DNA of 64,000 nucleotides, taken from NCBI GenBank assembly GCA_026874595.1, contig CM049307.1, forward strand, positions 79,894,643-79,958,642. The letters are read 5' to 3'. The notes below the pieces were generated by a model that searched no databases, was not told the origin of the DNA, and was given only the letters and a program-made list of their open reading frames with translations. Made by a program: the position numbers and the translations under genes. The stretch is from Sipunculus nudus (Eukaryota > Annelida > Sipuncula > Golfingiida > Sipunculidae). Each line of letters starts with the position of its first letter. Within the stretch, counting starts at the first letter, position 1. Of this stretch, positions 31,155 to 41,645 are shown piece by piece.

Positions 31155-32984
31155 GAGTGAGAAGAGCGGGAGTGGAACTGTACGTATGGTCAGAAAGGTA
31201 TGCAAGGCTGTGCAAGATAGAGGGCGTGAGAAGAGTGGAAAGCCTGTGTGGTTTCGTGAGTTTGGACGTGTGAGAGATGGGAAGGGGCATATACCCCTTG
31301 CACCATTCAGAGGGAACAGATTTAATATACTGTTCCATAATGGTGCAGGGGTATAAGCTCTTTACCCCTTGTTGTGCGAATGTTTTGAGTGCGTGAAAGA
31401 TGAGAACCTGTTGATAAAAGCGGAGCATGCTGACCTGGGTGTGGAGCAGTTTGTGTGTGGAGTGCGTTCTTTGGGGCTGATTGACAAGTTGCTGACTGGG
31501 TCGTTGTGGAGAGTGAGTGAGAGTGAGACGAACATGAGTGGACTGAATGCTAGGTTTGAAAGGTTACTGGTGTGTTTACACAAATGGGCTCAGGATGCAA
31601 GTAGTTTGATGAAAGGATCAGAGTGTTTGTATGAGGATGTCAGTGTCAGAAAGGACTGGGGGTATGATGCTTTGGCGAAAGAGTGTGAGAATGATCGTAT
31701 GACTGGCATCTTTCTTCAGTAAGACCCAGAAGTTGCTTCAAGATCAGTTACGAGGTGGAGTGAATGCTTATCTGAGTGAGAGAATGAGTGAGACTGCCAG
31801 TGTGCCCATGACGAATGTAGGGTGTAAAAGAGATTTTGGTATGCTAGATGACCTGATGCGTGAAAGACCGAATAAATGTACGTGTGCAATGGAGGGTGTC
31901 ATTATGTTTCGAAGGAATGACACCCGGAGTTGGCTGAGGAGTATGGGTGATGATCAGTTGAGAGAGCAAGTAGAGCGAGCGAGGCGTAGTGTGAAAGAGC
32001 AGGTGAGTGAGTTTCGGAAGAGTAGAGCGGTTGTGGGTGCAAGAAGAGCGGAGAAAATGAGGGAGAAACGGTATGTGCAGGAGAGAAAGGAGTTACGTGA
32101 CATAGTGAAAGCAGAGGATTTTAATGTGGAGTTGAATGAGTTCGGGGGTTGGTTGATAAGTGAGAGAGAGGTGGATGAAAGGTTGTGTGAATGCAGGGTT
32201 GACAGAAGGAATCTTGCGGTTGAGGTGCAAATGTGTTTTCGAAAACGTGTTGAAGTGTGTGAATGTGGATGGATGTCTGAATTTCAGAACGGGAGGTCGT
32301 ATGTATACGTATGATAAGCTTGTGGTGAATTTGAAGAAGGTTGTGAGCATGAGTAGTGAGGACCGCGAGAATGTGAAGTGTGCAGATGTTTCGTTTACTG
32401 GTGTGTGTGTGTGTGCCTGATTGTGAGCTTGATGATGAGAAAGAGAAGTTTTTGACAGTTGCTGAGAATGAGTGTGTGAATGAAGGTAGGAGAATGTGTA
32501 AGCTAGATTTGCCTTTTATTCACTGTGTGGATGATTTTCTGGGGAAGGTGATCGAAAGATGAGTCTGAGTGGGAGAGATGTTGTGTGAATGAGGTGAAAG
32601 AATGTGTTGTTGGGAGTGAGCGGTTGTTTGTTGGGGTTTTGAGGATTATTGGTGGTGAATCGTATGAATGTGATTTAGTGAATGGTTTGAAATGTGGTGT
32701 TTTACGTTTGGCGAGTTTGGCGAGTTCAGATTTAGTTGGAATGAATGTTGAGCAGAGGTTTGTGGATGATGGGTGTGAAAGCTGGTGGAAGGGCAGAGTG
32801 CTGGATGTTGTTGGTAAGAAAGGTGGTAAGAGTCCCGAGTTTGTTGTTTTATATGAGGAGAGTGAGGCTGAGGATGGGGATGGGGAGTGGAGGTTTAGTT
32901 TGTTTGATGATTATATGTCTGGTGATTTGCGTGTGTTTTGGTAGTGGTTGTGTGCGTGTCTCTTATCAAGGGGGGGGGGGGTTG

Positions 32985-33095
32985 AGGAGAGAGAGGATGA
33001 AGATGAGGAGTAGAGGTTAGTTTGTGGTGATTATATGTCTGGCGATTTGGGTGTGTTTTGGTAATGGTTGTGTGTGTCTGTTGTCCCACCTGGGG
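32985..33095 (+). repeat. Partial duplication of the gene's last codons
   Basis: GATTATATGTCTGG, then GATTTG and GTGTGTTTTGGTA recur at 33026-33064 as at 32908-32943, separated by a poly(dG) tract (32971-32982) and followed by another (33091-33107). The duplicated piece keeps the Tudor-like domain's tail (DYMSGDL) but is not attached to a gene. Confidence 0.75.
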
Positions 33096-33107
33096 GGGGG
33101 GGGGGGG

Positions 33108-33356
33108 AATTGGGAAGGGAACTGTTTCATTTTTATGTAATAATATTTTGTAATCTTTTATGTGTACATGCTATTTTATATTCAATGATATTCTGTAAAA
33201 CAAAAACCATAATGTCTGTATAACAATAGTCTGATAGATAGTTTTTTACAATTATTTACTGCATTCCAGCATTCGATCTTTTAATTATATACAATTATAT
33301 GTGTCTTTTGCTCAAAACACCAGTATTAATATGTATATTTCCCTAAGACTTTGTTA

Positions 33357-33402
<46 letters not shown>

Positions 33403-34080
33403 AATTTTGTATGGAACATTTAGATAATGGATCTCATTTTTAAAGTTGCATGATCATTGTTCTGTAAATGTAATAAATACAAGTAATTTAGTACATCTAT
33501 AAAGCCTCCATGTATAAATAGTTTAACTAAAAAGCTTGGTTCTCTTTATCATTTACATGAATAATTGGAACAGTTTTTGTAAAGCAGTGCATCTTCATTT
33601 TTCAAGTTTGTAGGTTGTTTACGGTATATATATGTTTATTTACACATCTTTGTACTTTATAGAATATTTTGATTGGGTGATGCCTTTTCCTACATGTAGG
33701 TTTTGTAAATTTAACAAGTATTCTTCACTGTTTATATCTTTCCTGTGTCAGGAAATGTTTCATTGCTTTGTATACATTTATTATTATTAAGTCATTCCAA
33801 AATTCATCTGAAATGTTAATAAGACAAGCTTAATGTTAAGAATTTTGTTTAAAGAATGCGGACTTCACTTTTAAATATATTATATAATCTGATTGTAACT
33901 TTGTCAATAGCCTGAAATTAATTTATTAACAATATGTTGGCCCCATTATATTATGAAAGGCTTTTGTGTTGTTACCCTGATAGTCCTGTCATCATGTAAT
34001 CATTTTTAATTCTTTATGCAGTGATGCTTATTTCCAAATGATTTTGATGTACAGATCATTTGTTTTATTTTATTTTTTTG
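33108..34080. other. No gene; AT-rich with TA microsatellite
   Basis: Composition switches abruptly from GT-rich to AT-rich here. (TA)n lies at about 33361-33400. Confidence 0.6.
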
Positions 34081-34083
34081 TTT

Positions 34084-34640
34084 TATGTTGACATTTGGGA
34101 AAGACACTATGGTGGTGCTAAGTACCAAATCATTTAAGTAATTATTGTTTTTTTTTTTTGTTGACATTTGGGAAAGACACTGTGGTGGTGCAAGTACCAA
34201 ATCATTTAAGTAATTATGACTGTTTTGTTTCTTGTTGACATTTGGGAAAGACACTGTGGTGGTGCTAAGTACCAAATCATTTAAGTCAGTATGATTTTTT
34301 TTTGGTTCTTTATGTTGACAATGGGGAAAGACACTGTGGTGGTGCTAAGTACCGAATCATTAAAGTAATTATTATTGTTTTGTTTTTTCTTGACATTTGG
34401 GAAAGACACTGTGGTGGTGCAAGTACCAAATCATTTAAGTAATTATGACTGTTTTGTTTCTTGTTGACATTTGGGAAAGTCACTGTGGTGGTGCTAAGTA
34501 CCAAATGATTTAAGTCAGTATGATTTTTTTTTTGGTTCTTTATGCTGACATTTGGGAAAGTCACTGTGGTGGTGCTAAGTACCAAATCATTTATGTCAGT
34601 ATTTTTTTTTTTTTTTTGTTCTTTATGTTGATCCGTCATA
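34084..34640 (+). repeat. 75-bp tandem repeat, about seven units
   Basis: Each unit carries TTGACATTTGGGAAAGACAC, GTGGTGGTGC and AAGTACCAAATCATTTAAGT, separated by T-rich stretches of variable length (units begin near 34088, 34160, 34233, 34313, 34389, 34463 and 34543). The predicted Asn/Thr/Val-rich minus-strand frames are products of the repeat. No function is evident. Confidence 0.9.
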
Positions 34641-34840
34641 AACGGGCGTATAAAAAGTGTGGAGAAAAATATCGTTTATTGCGAAAAGTTGCAAGTTTGA
34701 ACGATTGTTATCTTCGATTAATGTGAAGTCAATGTCAGGTTTAAAGTCGGGGACAAATATTGAGAGAAAAAAGGTTGAGAGAAAAAATTGTGTATTCAAA
34801 CACTTAGTGTTGTGTAGATTAATAGACTGATGTGTTGTGC

Positions 34841-34963
34841 AGATTCAGTCTCACGTGGTTCATTTGAACGATCTCGCCGCGGCACAGGTCATTAGGTGTA
34901 CTATCCAGGGCACTGAAATTAACATCTGCGCACTCGGTTTGTATATTTCAGTGTCACAGCTTG
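34841..34963 (-). repeat. Dispersed repeat R1, copy 1
   Basis: The complement contains TGTGACACTGAAAT, ACAAACCGAGT, AATTTCAGTGCCCTGG, GATCGTTCAAATGA and CCACGTGAGAC in the same order as 38385-38510, and more weakly 47233-47330. Unknown family. Confidence 0.8.
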
Positions 34964-35942
34964 TTTACTGATCCTGCTTTGAAGGTTTACATAGAATTTT
35001 AATTTAAAAGTTATTAGAGGAGACATCTCCTGCAAGCTTTCCAGAATATAGTAGACGTTTTAATTTTTTCATTGTTCATATTCTGTTTGGGCTCTGAATA
35101 GCAACAAATTCACTTGAAAATCATTTGTCTCTTCTATATTATTAGTATATATTGTGTTTGTATTCTCTATGAAAAAGGCCAGAAAGGACCACCGGTATAC
35201 AAATATTCCCAAGACCAGCATGCAAAGTAACGTTCTGTCAGGCAGCCAGTATTGGTCCCGGGTTGACTAATACTAAAAAAACCTGACCCAGTGATAATCA
35301 AACTAATAACCATGATCTTGATATACATGTCCCTAATCTTAGTACTTACAAGTATAAAATCTTTGTTAATGTACCATCAATGGTACGAATATTTTTCTTA
35401 TCCTATGAGTTATGACTGGCCAACACATCGACAAAAATGATCACATGACATACCCCATCAAATGACCACCGAAGCAGATCATTGAAAATTACTGTACTAA
35501 TTGATTTCTCTAAAGCGTTTGCAGCATAAAACCACTGTTACTAGTCCCCAAAGTTCATTGTATGGAACTAATGAATCAGTACTTAAATAGTTAAAGCTGC
35601 AGTCCAATTATTTGATGACACGTCTACAAAAATACAGAAATAGTACTGCCAAAGGCAATATGTAGGACTAAAAAAAAAGAGCCTGCTTTTGAAAAAAAAA
35701 AAAAAACATTTAGGATTAATAATGGATAAACGTTTTAAATACTTTCGTGACACTAAAAAACGGGGAAGTGCCGAATTCTTGAACTTATTGTCTGCACAAC
35801 AGCAAAATACAGGGTAAATTGCCAAATAAGTTGTTTTCAATATATCATAAAATTTAAAGCTTAAGACAATATACAGGTAAAATACCTTTTATTAAATATT
35901 AATTTACAACTTTTCAATGAGCTATTCTTTTTTTTTGTTACA
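34964..35942. other. No gene seen
   Basis: AT-rich with several A/T homopolymers. Nothing recognised. Confidence 0.5.
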
Positions 35943-36341
35943 TTGACCAACATAAAACTATTGCAAGGCTTTGACAACAAGTTTGATGCATTTATCCTTT
36001 TTATTGATATTAACCACAAATATACGTCCATTGTTCTGCTTTATATCCAATTTGACCAATGGGTTGTATTTAAACATGATGCACTAGATAAACCGAATTA
36101 TATGGCAATCAGGAATCACGCAGGTTTGTATAAAGCCCTGCAGAAATTTGAAACATTACGAGGGACCTGGTGGGTCTTCAGTTGCAAAAGACAATTCGAC
36201 GGATCCGTAGAACGTTATTATTATATGGATGGCTTGAACTATAATGATAGACAGTATCAAATGCCTTGGAAAAATCCAAAACGTAAAAACGCTTCGCAGA
36301 AGACCACCTTCATGTGTTCCAATGTAGCAAAAGTTAAATAG
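35943..36341 (+). CDS. Unrecognised 132-codon reading frame (doubtful)
   Basis: The longest frame of its neighbourhood, with an ordinary but Phe/Tyr/Asn-rich composition and no motif I recognise. Its 3' third overlaps an antisense LINE relic (36250-36276), which argues against it being a real gene. Alternative: chance frame in AT-rich DNA. Confidence 0.2.
   Translation: MTNIKLLQGFDNKFDAFILFIDINHKYTSIVLLYIQFDQWVVFKHDALDKPNYMAIRNHAGLYKALQKFETLRGTWWVFSCKRQFDGSVERYYYMDGLNYNDRQYQMPWKNPKRKNASQKTTFMCSNVAKVK
36160..36330 (-). pseudogene. LINE reverse transcriptase relic (DFSKAFDTV)
   Basis: The complement of 36250-36276 reads DFSKAFDTV, RT motif A of non-LTR elements. Frames on either side are broken. 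A nearly identical word occurs at 55157-55183. Confidence 0.6.
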
Positions 36342-36769
36342 TGCCATCTAAAATTAAATAACTAATCATGTTATACTTTTTCTAATTTTCAATTAAATTT
36401 GACTATATTGTACATTTGACGTTTTTTCTAGACTGCAATAAACGAAAACCATTTGTTTGCCATGTAAAGACTGTCATGAGAGAACTGACGTGCTCTTAAT
36501 GGGAGAGGGGTGGTTGGATTTTTAAGAGGGGGGGGGGGGGGGGTGATAATTTTCCGCCACGCGAACAAGAAAGGATTTACCGCATTTTCATATTATAAAG
36601 TGTATATGCTTACGCTTTCACAGAACAACGCCATTGAACTAATCCAATGAATTGCGTACATACACGTGTTCTAGGCGGACTGGTGCGATCGGATTACTGT
36701 CACGGAGGCGGTCACACTTCGCATTTTGGTGTGTCGATTGGATAATGCATTTTATTCATGAGAGCAACC

Positions 36770-36975
36770 ATTGACGAATGTCATTTTTGGACTTTTCCAA
36801 GGCTTTCGACCTTTCCTATCGATTATGTTTTACCTTTTGTTTCTTCGATCGCTTTGACATTGCATCATCCATACAAAATGCTGTGCAGACCCACACGAGC
36901 ACGACTCTGCTGTTTAGGGATTATGGGCGTCATGGTCTGAACACCACAAGGCGCTGCGGCTTCTACATACACTAG
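36770..36975 (+). pseudogene. LINE reverse transcriptase relic (LDFSKAFD)
   Basis: Plus strand reads SFLDFSKAFDLSYRL from 36781. The motif lacks its usual context beyond about 15 residues, so only a stub remains. Confidence 0.5.
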
Positions 36976-37249
36976 ACGCGTATGGAAAAAATGTAGTCGG
37001 GTCCAATATGTTGTATTAGAACTGTGTCCAGGAAAATAACACAAAACATACTATTACTGTAAAAGTAATATTATGAAAATATACTCGTGTGAAATACAAA
37101 CAAAATATTTCCCGCAAATGTAACCACAACAAAAAATGATTTCGAAGTTTGAGAGTTGAGAGAAACAGTCCTAGCCGTCCCACAGTGCCTACTTGGAACA
37201 GATTCGAAACGACATCTAGCGGAAGGGTAGGGTATCGGGAAGGGTATCA

Positions 37250-37350
37250 GGGATATCATGACGGTGACCGTTTTTATTTCTTGGACTTTTTCAAGGCCTT
37301 TGACTTTGTCCAATATAGTAAACTCTTCGTGTCTATGGACGAAAAATATT
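37250..37350 (+). pseudogene. LINE reverse transcriptase relic (LDFFKAFD)
   Basis: Plus strand reads FYFLDFFKAFDFVQYSKLF (about 37272-37328), motif A with one Ser to Phe change. Third stub of the same motif within about 1.1 kb. Confidence 0.5.
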
Positions 37351-37855
37351 AGTAAAATATTACTATTCATTTAAACTGTGTCATTTAAACTGTTAGAGTT
37401 ATCACAAAGAGTGATATATATGTGTGTGTGTTACATATTTCAGGCAACATTCATGGGTTTATTTTTCATATTATTAAATTTGTCTTTAACCAGTTGGGTC
37501 AATAACTTATTATTGACCGCTAGTTTTGCATTTTTAATATAATTGTTTCATATTGAATACAGTTAAATTAACATTGATGTGTATAAAATATAAATTAAGC
37601 CTTGAGCTTTTCAGCACCCCATTGGTTTCCGTGTTTTTCTTTATGCTGCAATCAACTCGACATAGTAACATAAGATGTGATCCTACAATTGAAAACGACA
37701 CTTTTTTTCAAAAAGGGAACACACTGGCATTGGCAAACCTGCAGGAGCTGTCTTTTTTTTTAATTTTTAGCAGACGTGTCATCGACAGCTTGGACACTTC
37801 TGTTAAGTTTTAACATTTGTAGTGGTAATAAATTTATTAGTATCATATAATTGTG
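37351..37855. other. No gene seen
   Basis: AT-rich spacer. Confidence 0.4.
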
Positions 37856-38023
37856 TTTTCCTGTGTCTACTGCTGCTAAATCGATAGTGGAAATGGTGTT
37901 GTCCTAGCGGTTCCTGTTGTTCCGTCTAACATGAATTACAGGTATTATGTCATACCTTCATGTGATCAAATTATCGGCATCACTTTTAGAGCAATAAATG
38001 TTTTTAATAACAATAACATATAC

Positions 38024-38094
<71 letters not shown>

Positions 38095-38380
38095 GTGGAC
38101 AAATATTCTTATTTAAAAAAATGAAACCAAATGCTCATTTCAAGGTTTTATCCAAACAAGTTTGTGTTAAAATATTAGGAGGGACCATTTGGAGCGTTTT
38201 TCCTGTGTCTACTGCTGCTAAATCGATAGTGGAAATGGTGTTGTCCTAGCGGTTCCTGTTGTTCCGTCTAACATGAATTACAGGTATTATGTCATATTCA
38301 TTTGATCAAATTATCGGCATCACTTTTAGAGCAATAAATGTTTTTAATAACAATAAGACATTCAATTATATATATATAGA
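37856..38380. repeat. 342-bp tandem duplication around a TA microsatellite
   Basis: The block starting TTTTCCTGTGTCTACTGC (37856) recurs at 38198 with almost no change, up to TTTTTAATAACAATAA. A long (TA)n tract (about 38028-38090) ends the first copy and a short one ends the second. Confidence 0.9.
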
Positions 38381-38382
38381 CC

Positions 38383-38515
38383 AGATGTGACACTGAAATG
38401 TACAAGCCGAGTCCGATGAGTATTGTTAATTTCACTGCCCTGGAGGGAAAGTACATGTATTCGTACTGGTGTGTGATCGTTCATATGAGCCACGTGACAC
38501 TAATTCTACACTTCA
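38383..38515 (+). repeat. Dispersed repeat R1, copy 2
   Basis: ACCAGATGTGACACTGAAAT, ACAAGCCGAGT, TTAATTTCACTGCCCTGG and GAGCCACGTGACAC, in the same order as the complement of 34841-34963. Confidence 0.8.
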
Positions 38516-38757
38516 CTAGTTCATGCACACAAACAAATCCCAGAATCATTTTGTCATCGTGCGTATCTCGATAAAAGCTATGATAGCTAATGTACGGAGT
38601 GCGGAATGAGCGTTGAGAAATTTCATGTCCCGTCACGTCAGTATGTGTTTCTCATAGATATCATGCGGAACCGGCGAAATCGCTATATCATCATCTTTAC
38701 CATTGTATTTGTAAAAAAATTAAGTATAAATTTGCGAGGAATGCCAGTAACATGGAT

Positions 38758-38839
38758 ACAATAAGATAAGATAAGATAAGATAAGATAACATTTATTAGC
38801 CTTCAGTTCCAGGAATTTGTTGTTGACTTGCAATTCATT

Positions 38840-38878
<39 letters not shown>

Positions 38879-39640
38879 AAGCAATCATAAGCCAATATTT
38901 CTGCCGTACGGTAATTACAGCACCAGATCTTGCAAGTTGTTGATGTGTCCCTTTCACTTACAATCATTAACTCAGTTTTATTTGTGTTTAATTTCAACGT
39001 GCTGATTCATCCAGCATTTGACGATGTAAACAGCCCCTTGCTGTAGTTAACTTCAATGTAGTTAACAGCCCCTCTCCACGTCAAATGACAGTTACAACTG
39101 GGTGTCCTCTGCGTAGAGATGGTATTGAGTGTTTTGTTGGCGCAGTATATATACATCACCAAGTGGACAGGTATACAATGTGAATAAAAGTTACCCTTAA
39201 ACAGAGCCCTGTGGTTCCCCACGGTTAATCAATGAAGCACTAGATTTTTGACCATTCACACACACACAATCTGCTTCCTGTGTGACATGTTAGAGATGAC
39301 CCGTGATGCCAAACACCTCCACATCTTTTGTTCAGATCGCTTGGTCTATCGTATCAAATGCGGCGCTGTGATCTAAAAGCAGTGTTACTGCTTTTTTCTG
39401 GTCAAGGGCTTACGCCAATTTATTGTGAACCTTCACCAGCGCGGTCTCGCAGCTGTGGATTTACGATACGCAGACTAGTGGTTCTAGAAGGTTACAGGCA
39501 GAAAGATGGTCCTTGAGTCTGCTAGCAACTACCTTTTCAAGGACCTTTGCAAGCAAAAGCAGATTGGACACGGGTCTTCAGTTGCACATGCTGTTGTTCA
39601 AAATCCAAATATGTTTTAACACGGGGGTTACTGCAGCTTC
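38758..39640 (-). pseudogene. L2-like LINE, 5'-truncated, with TTATC tail
   Basis: On the minus strand, in order: FKEAAVTPVLK, RPVSNLLLLAKVLEKVVASR, HLSACNLLEP, HSCETALVKVHNKLA, VTLLLDHSAAFDTID, RGEPQGSV, YHLYAEDTQL (YADD box as YAED) and LNTNKTELMIVSERD. These are the consecutive landmarks of CR1/L2-type reverse transcriptases. The 3' UTR contains a poly(T) run (A run on plus at about 38837-38875). The element ends in a (TTATC)n microsatellite (plus 38758-38793), a typical L2-like tail. Several frameshifts and stops and the altered YADD make it dead. Confidence 0.9.
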
Positions 39641-41296
39641 TTTGAAGAATGAATATATATATATTTATATATATATAAGAAAAGTTTACTAACCTTTATA
39701 TACATATTATGATGATGATTTTATGATTTGTTATTTAATTATGTATAATTAATATCTTATAGTCATTATGAATTTAAACTGAAGTCATTATATTAAAATA
39801 ATATATATATATATATATATGCCTTAGCTTATATAAGTTAATATAAATAAATATATATATATATGTATTAGCAAGTTTTATTAAATATACACTTTATTAA
39901 TTATTATGACTATACAAATAAATAAATTTTACCTTATTAATAAATTATATATTCAGGCCGCTTATTCTCTTTCTGAAATTAGCTGGTGACATTTTCATCG
40001 AACCTATAGTCCGTCCCTGTACCCGTGTCCGCATGTTTTTCCGGGATAATTTTTTTATAAGTAAAGCAATGTAAATCTTTCTTGTCCAAAGGTTGCAGGA
40101 GCTATTTCGCCGACTACGTGCGTAAAAAATGATTCCTTACCTTGCTTTGCCTATCGTTTTGAATGAGACAAATCATCCAAAATATGAAGAAACAGGCTAC
40201 AGCGTTTTCGACTTATTCCTTGACTTAGATCTGATAATAAACATGCCGGTCAAACTAATGTCAGTTAAGTGAAGGTGATGCGCGACCGATCGCTGTGATG
40301 TCTTTGTGACGTCACTGTTGTCTAACAAACAACAAACGCAGCCATAGACATGGAACGTATAACAGAGGAATGTACTATCGAGCAGTGCCGGGAAGACGCC
40401 ATCAACGTTATTTCAGCATAAATAACGCAAAAGAGTCGTAAAGTAAATACTTTTTTTCATTAAATATATTTCATGACTACTTTACACAAAATCGGCGGAA
40501 TATCTCTTTATCTACATCAGGCAAAGGGCATTTAAAAAGAATATTCATAAAATAATTATCGCGAAAAACTTGCGGAAAGGGTTTTGGGACGGAAAATACC
40601 TATAACAGGTGTTGTCTTCTTAATGTTGCTTTCCTCAGGTATAAATGGGAGGTGTTGCCACAATGTAGTGAAACGTGTACCCAGCATGGCACAGACGCGT
40701 TCTTGAACTCTGAGAATGCATATTTCAAACACCCTGTGTTGGCCTCTTCGGAACAAAAAGTATACATGCGATGGACAAAATCAGCCATCGTGAAGCTACC
40801 TCAGTCTGTTATGAACACGCAGTTGACCCATGTCACAGACTTTTGCATAGACGCGACACCATTGACGTGATGGGTCACGTCATTTCATTATGACGCGTAC
40901 TGGTATCGCATTACACAGTTTCAGTTTTGTTGGGTTAGCAAAGTACTTCTCAAGAAAAAAAACTCCAGCGTCGTTTAGTAAGTTTAGTTTATTACATTTT
41001 TGCCAACGTCATAAAGATTTAGGTCGTTTTCTCGGCATTCATTGTATCGCAGGGAACACACATTCGAAATAATGCTATAGAAATGATCGCAAAAAAACCC
41101 CAAAAAAACAAGGGTTTCGCGGTTGTTTGAACGGATTACATATACAAATATAAAGTAAAATGGTACATCATTTGCCTCTCAGTATATTTGTCTTGTGGTT
41201 CAAACAATGCTTGCACACCTATGGTTCTGAGTAGAATTAAAAACCCAGTAATGTATTTATAACAAACCGAATTGGCTTTATTTTTTGGCTTAACCT
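39641..41296. other. No gene recognised
   Basis: TA-rich to about 39950, then mixed. Frames overlap on both strands at 40556-40870, but neither has a recognisable motif, so no gene is called. Confidence 0.45.
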
Positions 41297-41645
41297 GCCT
41301 GGGCTTTAGTATTTTCGTTTACTAATAAAATAATTAAAATAAAACGTGATTCCACGTACCGATAGACTTAACTCAGTGCAAGCTCTTACCACAAAAGCCC
41401 TGTAAAGTCCGTATGGTGAATCCCTGATACTTGCATATTAAGGCGTCACAAGGCTCTTGAGGACCTGACGATTCCTCCGTATTTGCATATCAGGCCGTCA
41501 ATCCTCATGTGAGTGGCATTGTTGCTATGTGAACGCCAACAGCGGTCCCAAAGCTCGACCCGCTTGGTAACATTCATCATGTATTAAGGCAGTCCACACA
41601 TGGACCTCGTGTCCTATGATATATCTCTGCTGAACGAATATTACG
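41297..41645 (-). repeat. Dispersed repeat, copy 2 (inverted partner of 16876-17235)
   Basis: Starts with CCTGCCTGGGCTTTAGTATT and ends at AGCAGAGATATATC in the complement. The whole 350-base stretch pairs with 16876-17235 in reverse orientation with modest divergence. Confidence 0.85.

Larger units (their letters stand above)
28202..32944 (+). pseudogene. Uncharacterised coiled-coil protein with SDGTTK/SDR core and Tudor-like C-terminus; multiply frameshifted
   Basis: A collinear protein runs through many frame changes. In order: RRDSVEPSLL-like N-terminus (28202-28435) then LNNAPDEIKNCDSWPMA (28430-28480); an RSRSRSR stretch (about 28700); LGRLMGYENVDDW and KSELKGMRHEFLNGVFHLP (28970-29112); coiled coil (29330-29790); SDGTTKYGRHYESLGV (about 30024-30070); KKTKSDRAAAGKKF (about 30235-30275); MNNFFCGLHYLVGLADQ across a frameshift (30370-30420); the MITE; FRGNRFNILFHNGAGV (about 31308-31352); SLGLIDKLLTGSLWRV; VGCKRDFGMLDDLMRERPN (about 31828); and MNVEQRFVDDGCESWWKGRV to DDYMSGDLRVFW (32740-32941), which looks Tudor/SH3-like. 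I recall proteins of this order as a recurrent uncharacterised family in marine invertebrates. The two Asp in SDGTT and SDR could be part of an RNase H-like transposase core (inference). At least ten breaks, many at T or G runs, make this copy a pseudogene unless the assembly is faulty. Confidence 0.7.

Noticed and set aside
40556-40872. Overlapping frames on both strands as a gene
   Set aside because: Neither strand shows a motif, and overlapping frames of this length are expected by chance where stops are sparse.
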